From NCBI GenBank assembly GCA_018697195.1, contig CM031857.1, positions 67,879,776-67,943,775 on the forward strand: a stretch of DNA of 64,000 nucleotides. The letters run 5' to 3'. The notes below the pieces were generated by a model that saw only the letters and a program-made list of their open reading frames with translations, was not told the DNA's origin and did not search any database. The position numbers and the translations under genes were made by a program. This DNA is from Certhia americana (Eukaryota; Chordata; Aves; Passeriformes; Certhiidae). Shown here piece by piece: positions 13,259 through 38,926 of this stretch (positions are counted from its first letter, which is position 1; each line of letters opens with the position of its first letter).

Positions 13259-13317
13259 TGTGGTTTTTTAAGACAGTGGGCTATGTTTTGTTCAGATTGA
13301 TATAGTATTTTAAAAAT
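13259..13317 (+). repeat. 60-bp dispersed direct repeat, copy B
   Basis: Second copy of the sequence at 10357-10416, same orientation, with one T fewer in the leading T-run. Confidence 0.9.
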
Positions 13318-13437
13318 CTTTTATTTCCTTGAAAACTTTTTCAGATAAAACTAGTAAAAACCATTCTGTGTACCACATAATTTATATTACATAATATGAA
13401 GTAGACTTCATTTGTATATGCACAAATATATACAGGT

Positions 13438-13506
13438 GTATATATATATATACATACTACCTATACATAGATAAGATATATATATATATATATGTCTTAT
13501 CTATGT
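13438..13506. repeat. (TA)n tract with flanking perfect inverted repeat
   Basis: The 12-base arm ACATAGATAAGA at 13465-13476 has its exact reverse complement at 13495-13506. An 18-base TA-rich spacer lies between, giving a long cruciform-capable palindrome. A second TA run lies just upstream at about 13439-13452. Confidence 0.85.
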
Positions 13507-15819
13507 ACTCATATAAAAACACATGAAAATGTATGCACCTGCTTACTGCACATGTTGAGTATTTGACTACAGCAGATATGAACTTTCATGCTATATCTAT
13601 GCTAGTTCCTCGAGGCCAAATTTATAGGATGTGCTACCTGCTGCAGGTGCATTCCAGAAAGAAGCTTACTGTATCTTTGGCCAGATCCACTCTGGTCCTA
13701 TGAACACCTGTTAGCAATTATGATGCTTGTTCCAGTTCAGTCTAAAAAAAAACCAAAATCCAGTTTGCTAGAAATCTGCCATTCACTTGCAGCTGCAACT
13801 AAAACTTATCAAATCCACACATTTTGGTTTTATTAACTTGGCATGTTTCTTTCCTGCTCCTGTAAAGGCTGCATGTGTCAAACCCATTAATCTGGGGAAG
13901 ATGTGAGGGATTTGGAATTTGTCATTATTCTATTCCCTCATAGCTTCTAATGAGAGCCATTGTCTGACTCCCTTGGTTTCACCATTGATCCATTTCTTCA
14001 GGGTAATCCAGTGTATGAGTTACTCACACAACTTTGGAAAATGAAGATCATGAAAAGGTAAAAGGGCACCACACACTTCCTCTCACCCCACTCACCCAAG
14101 AGCAAAAAAAGTAGAAGCAACTTCTGAAGGGCATGGTTTCTGAAGAAGGTCTGGTTACCCTAATTCCTTATCAGTGTGTCCTTTCAGGTTTTCCTGGGTT
14201 TTGGGATTTGACTCCCATTTTTTTCCAAAGCACTTCTCTAGGGTGGCTACACAAGATGCGAAGTTTTACAGCAATGCTGAAGTTGAAGATATCTACTGAG
14301 GAGTATCATATAGATATTGATGTGTCTGGCTACTTGTCACATTGTACTTTAAAATTCCTTCCAGGTACTACCTACCGCAATCAGGACATCTTTGGATTGT
14401 CACAACGATTTCGTGAAGGCTTAGGCTACTGATCACTAAGGTAGAACAGTAATTTCTGAAGGTTTTACTTTTCATTACAGTAGATTTTTCTTATTGATAG
14501 CAAGAAAAGTGGAGGGGCGTACAGTGCTTTTTCACTGCCTGCATAGCTAACTGACAGTACGTAGGAAGACTGACAAGACCAAAGAGATATCATGGTTTTA
14601 TTTAATGATAGCACTTTTAAAGTCCTTTCTGTCTGCCTTGGTCTTCTGAGCTGTTTGGCAACTTGGCTTAGAAACTTGAACCCAAGAGCACGGCATGTAC
14701 ATGGAGAACTCTCTTGCCTTCTTGAGCAGAGTACAAGAAGGTGGTGGTCAGAGCAGCAGGCTACGGACTGTGCAATAAAATGTGAACCACCCTGTGGAGC
14801 AGACCCAGCCACAGGTTACCAGCTGGACCATCCTGCTCCACTGACACCGGAGTGCCAAATCTGCCCTGCTCAAGAGTGGTCAGAGTAAGTCAGTGTTTGA
14901 AGAATGAAAGGTACATGTACATGCACATTGCTGGGAAAGTTCTAGCACGTTTAGAAAACTGACAACAAGCTGCAGTTATGGCCTACCTGCAGAAGGCTGT
15001 AGGATCTTAAAAAATGTGCAAAAAGTGCTTCCCCATAATGAGTGGTTGGTGAAGACCTTGGACCATAGCACAAGATATAGGGAAAGAAAGTGAAGAGGCC
15101 ACGAGAGATACTAAGTAGAACATTTACTTACAGGGGATTTCATCTGTGCTTCTGTTCCAGGCACAGGAGATTTTGAAACTAAAGGTCCTGGGACCATGAA
15201 AAAAGACAATCTATGTGGGTGCAACAGGCCACCAAGTAAACAGAAGAAAACTTAGCTATTTGGAACAAAACAGCAGTAGCATCAAACACATTTTGGGATG
15301 TACAAATACCACAAACAAATAAAGTTTTGTATTTGACCAGTCACAGCGTATTTAGTCTGATACAGTTTCTCACTGCCTCAAGAAAGGTAAATTAAAATGT
15401 GCACAAAATTACACTGTCTGCATACAAAGGGATGATGGTTTTCATGCAGCATATTCCAGCATTGAGTGCATAAACTTCTAAATTAATGAACTAAAAGCTT
15501 CTTGCCTTTTATTTGTGATGTCCCAAACACAAGAGAATTTGTGACTATATAAGGGTGTGTAGAGAACAGATTGTGACTGACATTCTGAGCAAAACCAAGC
15601 AGAGCAAAGATAGCATGATTGTTCCAATAAACATCAGACAATTTTGCAAAGCACATGCAAGTCTGAACCCTCTCCAATTTTCAAACAGCTATATAAAACC
15701 ATCCCATCCCAAAGCTTTGATATTTAGATTAGGATTGCTTACTTCTTTTTACATCACTGTCACTGCTTAACAATTAAATGGGACCCCCTAGGAGAAAAAA
15801 GGTCAGACATCTTTTTGTA

Positions 15820-18800
15820 ATGAATCAAAATTACAAATATTTTATTGGTAATTTAGAATGTTTACACTGCTTGATCCACAGGAGTTGCTATTTTAAGTGA
15901 TCACAGAAAATAAAATATAGAATTATTTTACACAGTAATACAGAATAGTTTTTTAAAGTCCTTTAAACATTATTTCACTACATACAACATTCTCTTGCTA
16001 AGCCAGCTGTGTTTCGATTAAGAGCTGTTTGGGACTGAAATGTCACAGCTCACAGCAGATGCTCCACAACCATCAGCTTTTGCATTTGATTCTCTGAGTT
16101 GTAGTACCAGTGTTTCAGTTCACTTTAGGCAGAATTCAGAGCAGCTGGGGAACTTAATTGCTATCTGAAGGCCGAAATACAGAGCTGTGATGTAGTTTCT
16201 TTCAAGTGGATTTTTTTTAACCTGGAGACATTCTGTGTGAATTCTTCAGACCACTGGGACAGATGACTTTTACCCTGTCACACCACTCTGGGCACGCACA
16301 TCGAACTCCTATAAAGATGCTTGTGTCTGCAATTGTTCTGCTACCTGTAACCCCGTTTGAGGATTAGAGAGCACTGGACTGGATGTCTTACCCCACAAGC
16401 TGATCTCACCCTCTTTTCCTGTGTTTTCTAATCAACTCCTTAAATAAAATGTATTTAGCTTTTCCTCTTTTTTTTTCAAAGTAGCAAATGTCAGATAGGT
16501 TTCTTAAAGAGCTATGCTGGGCGCTAATTCTGCTCTAACTGAATTGAATGGTTAAATGCTTACTGATTTCAGTGAATGGAGGAACAAACCTGTACTGAGG
16601 ATTTCAGAAAACACCTATGTGGAATATTAAGAGATTTAATCTTAGAACTGTATAAGAACAGAAGTTTTGAAATTCTTTATTACAGGAAATGAAAGCTTCA
16701 ATAAAAATGCTGCTTTGAATAATACTGAAAAAATGACAGAGTGTACTAATATTTATATGTGAACTCAAAAAGGGGGAAGTGTATATGGTTTTATTTGCAA
16801 AACCTAAATATCTGACTTAGCAGAACTTAACAAAGAATCCAGGAAAAAATGAAAAGTATGTCACACAGTTGCCAATACAACAGCTATATATTAAATAAAA
16901 ATAACAATAATATACATGTACAATATTGTAACGATATAACTTGATGAAAATAACACTGATCAGTATCAAATCTAGGATTTCACTTATTATCCATCCTTAA
17001 CAGATGAAATGTATTTCACAGAAATAGATGCAAGTAGGGTGATGTGAAGTGATATTCATGGCTTACTATGAGAAAATTACCATGAAAATTAAGGTAAAAA
17101 TGTAAAGAAGGAAACCTAAAATAGATTTATATTTATAAAAGTTCAGCATTATAGCAGCTGAGTGGGTGTGCTGCAGCAAGATGGTAACAGCAACCTTATG
17201 GTACACACCAGACACACTCAACTTGCACACACTCACACACAAACACATACATGCCCTTGCTCAAATGCATGTGCAGGGGTCCTCCTCTGCTTGATTATAC
17301 AGGCATTCACTTACCAGCTTTTGATGGGGGGCAACACCAGGAATGGGGCTCACCACCCTGGTTTTAGCTGTCTGCAAGGTAGCTGTAACTACCTAAAGTC
17401 AGAAACTCATCTAAGGCAGCATCAGCTGAACATTTTAATGGAAGCTGTATTCATCCTGAGCACATTTAAGGCACTTTAGTAAAAAATCTGAAGTTAGTCA
17501 AGACTGGAAAAAAAGGTAAAAATCCTTACATGTGAGATCTGGAAATTTAAAATAAAAAAAAATTCCTGAGTTTTGATAAATAATTTTATTATAATAAAAT
17601 ACCAAGCCTATTGAAAACATGTCTTTTATAAAAGCATGTTATATGACAATTTTTGTTGAAAAACTCATGCCTTAGTGCATGAAATATGTTAATAAGTCTT
17701 TGGGGACATCTGTAACAAATTAATAGAAAATGCAAAGTCAAAGAATGACCTGTCATGTATATACAAAACATGCATTGCTCCTGGCAACACACATCATGTT
17801 TACTACAGGCATCTTCATCTTTTTGTGTTCTTGCAGGGTCCTGCCCATATCTTAGTACTTTACAATTAATTACATTTCACTAAACTATTTACAGAAGCAG
17901 AAACTAATCACACATCTTCTTACTCTCATAAATATGGAACTACAGAAGTAGAATATATTTTAAAACAGTATGAAGATGAGTATGCTACATAGTACTGTTC
18001 TCTAGAAGTACAGCTCATGAATTATTTTCTTTATAAAGATTTAAATCTAAATGAAGATAGAAGTTCAAATTCTCTCTTTTTGCCGTGGTAACATTTTTTT
18101 CCACCCACTATTTCTAAAAAAATTTTCCCCAAGACAGTATTTGGATTGCAAAAACAGTTGTAAATTGTCACAAAAATATTTCCAGTAAAGAACCATCAGG
18201 CTCTGGAATGCCCACTTTTTACACAGGATACAATCCATTTCAACTAACAATAGCCAAAAATAATAGCCATTGTCTGTATGTTTCTACTAGTATTATTTTT
18301 TTGCTTTTGGTGTATCTTTCTCTCCTTTGCTATCAGTAAACACAAATACTCATACCCAAAGTGCTGGCAAATGCACTGAAGACGCACAGTGGCTACAGAA
18401 ATGAATTTATAGAGCCCTAGGGAGGTTCCTTCTGACAATAATAGGTAAAAACAATCATCAAAGTAAAGTCCTTTAATATTTTCAGTAGCTACCTCTATAA
18501 TATACCTGATAAAAATTCTACTTTTTAACATTTAAACTTCTATTTCAAAGTATTTCATGTTTTATTTAAAAAAACTCACAATAGTGATGGTGGTTAATTT
18601 GCTTTATAAAAGATAATACATTGAGTTATATATAATAATGGCTTTGATCCAATTAACTTGATATTATGCTGCTTAATAATTACTGTGACTTCAGTTCCTA
18701 CAACTGTTACAGAGAATACAAACGATTGCTTAATGTACAGGAAATGGGGATCATTTGGAAGTGCTGATTCAGAAGCATTCAAGTGCTAACAATGACTTGT

Positions 18801-19023
18801 TCTTTCTATGCTTTTCTTCATGTTCCATAAATGATGATTTCATAAATGTCCGTGATTTTCAACATGACACAGTTTTAGGGCAGTTTTCTTAATGTCTTTT
18901 TTTTTTTTGTGCAAATACAAAACTAGTTTTTTCTGGATGTTATCATCTTGTTAGAAGTAATTGCCACTTTTACTTAAAAAGGCACCAGCATTAATGTAAC
19001 AGAATATACCTTTTATGGTTGTT
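15820..19023 (-). other. EDNRB: Probable EDNRB 3' UTR
   Basis: AT-rich sequence directly after the stop with no competing gene. AATAAA signals on the minus strand are visible at 17590-17585, 16681-16676 and 15846-15841; the last would give a 3' UTR near 3.2 kb, in the range known for vertebrate EDNRB mRNAs. The true cleavage site cannot be fixed from sequence alone, so the lower boundary is an inference. Confidence 0.4.
15841..15846 (-). terminator. Candidate distal polyadenylation signal of EDNRB
   Basis: AATAAA on the minus strand (CCAATAAAATATTT context), followed by T-rich sequence about 40 bases later. It is the most distal of several candidates before a stretch with no sign of transcription. 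Confidence 0.35.
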
Positions 19024-33200
<14,177 letters not shown>

Positions 33201-33755
33201 GGCTGTGCGGAACGGCAGATTTCCCCCGCCGCCGTCAGCGCCGACCTGCGCGGAGAGAGGGGACAGGGCGTCAGCTGCGGGGACACCGCGCCTCGCCGCT
33301 GGCTGCCCCGGGGCCGGGGCGCTGCCTGTCCCCGGGCGGTGCTGGCGCTGCGGGCGGCTCAGCCGGCAGAGCAGCGCCGGGGCGAAAACCTGCGCGACGG
33401 CGGCCGCGGCCAGCAGCCCCCTCCGGCCGGACCTGCTCGGCGTCGCCCCGCTCCTCTCCCCCTCACCTCGCCGAGCGGAGCCGAGCCGATCCTCCCCGCC
33501 CGCCGGCAAGGCGAGGCGAAGGCGCTCCGCTGGCTGTGGCCGCGCTCCGCGCCCCGGCTGCGTGTCCCCGCCCGGGCTCGTCTGCCGCCGCTCGCCAGCG
33601 ATGTGCGCTCCGCTCGGGAGGGCGGCAGGGACGGGCGCTTGCGGCAGAGCCCGCTGTCCGCCAGCCGCGCACCAGACGCTGTGGCCAAAGTCGCGGCGGC
33701 GGCGCAGGGCCCCCCCTTTTCTAAAACATTCAACCGCATCTGGCCCATCAGTCAC
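33201..33755 (-). other. EDNRB 5' UTR / in-frame upstream open region
   Basis: The EDNRB frame stays open upstream of the chosen ATG back to an in-frame ATG at 33755, with no stop in 185 codons. The encoded sequence is Arg/Ala/Gly/Pro-rich, as expected of any frame in CpG-island DNA, so translation is doubtful. A good acceptor-like site (CTCTCCGCGCAG, edge at 33245) sits 45 nt before the ATG and in frame with it. It could mark the end of a 5' UTR intron or of an upstream alternative exon. Confidence 0.4.
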
Positions 33756-35641
33756 AGCCAGACCCCACCCGCGTCCTCCGCCCCCAGCGCGGCCCGGCCC
33801 AGCCCCCCCCGCCCGCCGGCCCCGCGGAGCCTCCCATCACCGCTGTCAGGAGTGCCCCCAGGCCGAAGGGCTCCCAACCTCGGTACCGACCAGCCGAAAT
33901 GCCCTGCGGCCTCACCCTTGTCTTGTACCAGGCTGACTTGGCAGCCTAAAGAAGCCAAAGCCTAAAGAAGACTTTGCGGGCTTTGAAACACTTTTTCAGG
34001 AGGGTTGTTACAAGAGGTATGGGCATTGCTGGAGGACAATTGGGAAGCAGAGGGTTCTTCCCCGCTGTCCTGTCCGAGGCTCGCTCCCCGTAGCTGGGTA
34101 CGGGATTCTCTCCGCTGCAGAAACCCCCTTGCCCAGCTCGAGGGGCGCACACGCTGGAGAAGCTGACTGTACAACGTCTATGAGTTTAGTGCCACGTTTT
34201 AAAGCACTTCACAAAATCTTTCTTACATCAGAAATAGTATTTTGACTGCTCTGAATTTGCAGTTCGCTTATCTGGTTGGTTGCCGCTTTGGGCAGCCTTA
34301 GCAAGGCGTCTGATCTCAGTGAACTCGTTCCAGTCGTTGCACCCTTCAGTGAAGCGTAAGGAAAGGAGGAAAGAGATTTGTACAGGATTTTGTGGAGACA
34401 AAGTACAGCCTCTGCAGGTTGGAGACAATTGCATGCCTAACTAAAGAGAGTTGAATTTAAAACTGTTTTTCAGCATCTCTATGTATATCTCCCTGATATT
34501 CTTTTTTCTTAAATCATTCTAGACGCTAAATCTTGAATATGTGCATGCTTTATTACAGAAGCAACCTGCTCACCCACATTATTGACATGTCCATATGGGA
34601 AAACACTGAAAACCACATGCTTTTGCTCGAAAATTGGTGATCTGAATTATCTGATCTTTCCAGTATCTCCTGCTAACACACTCTTGCACTGCTGGAGCAG
34701 ACAGCCTTTTCTTCTCCTCACTTAGATTCCTTTTCATATCTCCATCTTTGTTTAAAAGACTTTTCTATTAAACACCTTTCCCATTCAATCATTCTTGATC
34801 AATTTCCTCATTTACGTCACAGTGATTTTTCTTCCCGTTTTAAATTACAGTATTTGTGGACTAAAGCCATTAAAGTCACTTCTAAACTGTACAAGGGTAC
34901 CTGGAGGCTGATTGCACTCCAGCTGGAAGACTGATCTTTCCAAATTCAGGCTTTTCAAGACTCTATTGTGCAACATGATTCATTTTTAAAAACCGTGTCT
35001 GATTCCTCTCCCAAAGAGAAAAGTGTGAACAACTAAGGCTCAAAGGCTTCTATGCTGATCCAGACGATCAAGAAATATATTGTGACTACAGTGAGATATG
35101 TTTGCTAACATTTTTACTATCACAACTCTGTAAGATGTTTGCTACTAGGGGCATCTCCATTGCTGCCACTTACTTCAGCTCCAGAAGATTTAGTAACAGC
35201 AATTTATTTTCTGAAATGTTTAATGTTAGCATATACAAACTTAGCATATACAGAATTTTGGGCAGATGCTGATACCTGAAGCATATTAATATTGCACAAA
35301 ATAAGTCTATGTGACAAAGCATCTAAGATGCTTCTGGCTGCAAGTAGCTAAATTTACCATCCTTGTTTGTTTCTAGTATTTTTTCAGAGGATGTGAGGAT
35401 TAAGATACTACTCTATTAGATACCAAGACCATATCAGACATATTGGCAAATTAACTGTAATTTGAATGAAGATCAACTAACAAGGCTTATTTCAAACTGC
35501 AACAAGAGAAAAACATCTGTAAATATAATAAATTTGTGCCCTTTAAGTGGCCTCTGCTAATTAAGCTATGAAAGAAATTCCTTACTGAACTGTATGGAAT
35601 ACATTATATAAGATTATGTAAGCTGCTGCTAATGTGTCTGG

Positions 35642-35667
35642 CTTTTTTTTTTTTTTTTTTTTTTTTT
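35642..35667 (+). repeat. Poly-T tract
   Basis: About 26 consecutive T. No recognisable retroposed gene lies beside it. Confidence 0.9.
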
Positions 35668-37959
35668 CCTCTGGGAAGCAGAAATACTCCTTGTTCTATG
35701 GAAAGTTCACTTTTGTACAAAGCAGGGAAAGCTGGACCCTCCAGACTGCCTGTTACTCATTTTATTGTATTCTGCACTTTCACTGCATTTCATCCCACCT
35801 GATATTAAAAAAAATATATGAATTAGTCAGCCACTGATTTAATTGTAAGTCAGATGCAACATTTTCATCAATGACTGATAATGTTTGGGGTTTTGGGGGG
35901 TTTTGTCCTAATTTGGAATGGAATTTATAAAGGAAAAAGACTAGATAACTTGTAATCATCACCAGGATGAGTTTTAATAACAGAAAGACTTTAAAGACTG
36001 TTATGTTATGTGTAATAGAAATCATGAGAAGTGGTCACAATTATGGCATCAAAAAGTCCTTTAATTAACAAGCTTATGAGACACACTGCAGGATTGTATA
36101 TTTTAATTCATATAATACTTTATTGAATCAATGAGAATTTTGTTATGAGTTTGCAGGTACTTTTGCAAATCCCATTAACTTTCTGTTTATGTTGTTCAGC
36201 AACTAAAGCAGCCTCAGAAGTCTGCCCCATCAGCTTTGCTTTTCTTTTTATTGAGTCTGGTGGAAATTTGCCCACTAACTGGGGCAAGTCTGGGATGAAT
36301 AGAAAGAATAGCTGTCTCAGTGTGAGCTGCTCATTAGATGCATGAGTTGAATTAAAGTCAGAAAATAGTCCTCTATATTACAGAAGTTACTATAGAAACA
36401 TTACCAATGGCAATTTTGAAACAATAAAAGCACTTTGAGAAATTGAGGTATTAGGATATTGCAGTTTTGTAACTGCATATGTTCATGTACCGGATAGATG
36501 ATAAAGAAGAATGACATTATCTGTCTCACTTTTTTTTCTTAGTCTAAACTTATATGGAATATTCATATGAAATTCTTTTTAGTATGATGTGTAACTATGT
36601 TCTGTATTTTTCTACAAAGCTAAGCAACTTCCATAAATAATAGTATTGTCTGTCAATTGCAGTGTATTGACATTATACCTAATTCTTGAAACAATGAAAC
36701 AAAATTTATTTTATCATAAAAAGTTACATTAAAACCCTACCAGTAGATAGCACCAATGAAACATGAATGGATGCAAATACCTGCTTTAATGTAGATTACA
36801 TTGTACATGATTTCAAGACCAAAACAATGAAAAGCAATCAAATTTATACTAAGAAGAAAACGTTTTTCTGTCTCTTATAGTCTTTTTAATAAGAGCTTGA
36901 GGATTTTTTAATGGAATTAAGTTCAAGCCTTTGAGTTGTACTGGTAGATAACTGAAATTTTTCTTCCCATCTAACTCTAAAATTAAAACCAATATGTCAA
37001 TTAGTAAAATTTATTCCCCTCATCCTTTCTATTCAGCCTTTCTATTCAGCAGCAGCAAAGGAAATCACAAGGTAAATTACAGTTCTAAAACTAATATAGT
37101 AGCATGTAATTAAATTGAAGTATAAAACACACTGAATCCTTGTCTATTAAGGGAAAAGTTACTGAAATGATTTTGGGGAAGTAGCTGCAGATATGAAAGA
37201 ACAGCATTTCTGAATTTTATGGAAATAATTAAAACTTCTTCTTTTTGTTTGTTTTTTTCCTCATGATACTTCAATAGAACAAGTTTACTTTCAAGTTCCA
37301 GCTGTAACAGAAATTTGGATCAGAATCGCCCGGGAAGCCTAGATAAGATCAGTTGTTAAAAAAATACATGGTTCACCTGTTGCATAATGTATGCATTTAT
37401 ACAAGGGAGGTGATAACTGACCTTACATTGTTTATGTTGTTACACAAAGATTACTCCAGGCAAGCTTTTCAAGTCCAGATTAAATTAATTTCCAGACAAA
37501 ATGCCTGACCTCAAGGAGAGGTGCAGTGATTCACTCAGTGATTCACTTTTCTGTGAGTGTGGCCATGTAATACAAAACACTGTGTTCATCTGGATAGAGC
37601 AGATCTGCTGCCACATTTTAGCTTCAAAATATACTGATAAGCTGCACACCAATAAAATTATTCAGTTAAGGAAATCCATGCTGTGAAGTGAAGGAGAGAT
37701 TTCATGTGCCAGAGAGCTGGCTGTCCACAGGCTTCTTGTTTACTTCATGCTTGGCTCCACACAGAATGGTTCCATCTAGCTACAAAATCAAATCTATTAC
37801 TGTGGGGCCAGGCCTAAGTTGTGATGAAATCTGGTTCTTTCCATAAGGCACTGGGGTTCCTTCTAGGCAGTAATAGGGCTGCACTTCCTAACTAGAATAG
37901 TCACTGGGATCCTCTGCTTCTATTGGAGAGCGAGATACTTCCATTTCTATGGTGAGAGT

Positions 37960-38026
37960 TGTTCCCTTGAGAGGACCTAATGACCTTAAGGGTCTTTTCC
38001 AACCTAAGTGATTCCATGATTCTGCA
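37960..38026 (+). mobile_element. CR1 3' terminus
   Basis: Shows the typical CR1 end (AATGACCTTAAGGGTC, TTCCAACCTAAGTGATTC, CATGATTCTG). The 5' boundary is unclear because upstream sequence (37800-37960) resembles CR1 only weakly. Confidence 0.65.
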
Positions 38027-38887
38027 GCTTTCACCAAGCTGCACTGACAGACTCAGGAAATTAAGCAAGAGATAATGTTTAGATGCCATATACCCAAGAG
38101 GTAGAAGTACTGTTTATGTGGTTGACGAGAAGCTACTCAAATACTCAGAGATCTTGAAAAGTCTTTCTACAACTTATGTTATGACCTTGGGTTCTAAGAT
38201 TTTCTCTTATAAAAAGATCTCACATTTCTAAGTAGGTCTTTACTGATCAGACCTTTGAAGAAGCTCTTCATTTTTATTTTAAACAAATGTTAGAATGAGA
38301 ATGAAAATAGTTCTTGGACATTTTCTCAGTTTTGGATGTTGGCCATGGAAATATCTTTGTAGCTCGTCAGGTCTCAATTCAGAGAACATCAGAGTGGTGT
38401 CTTCTACAGGTCAGCAAAGACACTGGCTATTATCTTTCGGAAGTTCCTAACAATGCTGGTTCTATTGGAAACCACATTTTTGGTAGGAGATGTTTGAGAG
38501 ACCCAGATCTAATGATCTAAACCATGCTCTTTCAAATCAGTGAAGCTACTTGATGACATGGCTACTTTAACTACATTTTTCAAAGTGTTGCTGAAGGATT
38601 TGTATTCTATGTAGACATTCTGTAGTTACTTCAGATATGTCTTCTCAGGACATTAACAAAGACAGCCCTTAATATATTGAAAACAGGCATATATTATTGT
38701 TACTTTATGCATTTTGCAACAAAATCTAGATTCTAGCATTTAAAAATCTTGTAATGGAGTACTGGTTTCTTGTTTTATATGGTAAAGGCTCAAACTGGTA
38801 ATTCCATTTTTACATAGATTTACATTAAGTTCTAGAAGATTGTATGCTGTCAGCCACAGCAGTGCAGGAATTCTGTCTCCAGATGCT

Positions 38888-38926
38888 GTTTTATTTATCT
38901 ATCTATTATTTATTTATTTATCTAGC
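38888..38926 (+). repeat. TTTA/TCTA tetranucleotide repeat
   Basis: Imperfect run of TTTA and TCTA units. Confidence 0.8.

Larger units (their letters stand above)
11170..15819. other. No gene recognised; AT-rich downstream DNA
   Basis: Contains open frames of up to 133 codons (11684-12085, plus) and 115 codons (14465-14812, minus) without recognisable domains. It also contains the 60-bp repeat copy B and a (TA)n hairpin. The region around 14600-14880 is slightly GC-richer but not identified. Confidence 0.45.

Noticed and set aside
14465..14888. Overlapping 115- and 98-codon frames on opposite strands
   Set aside because: Both open over a slightly GC-richer segment; neither shows a domain or gene signals.
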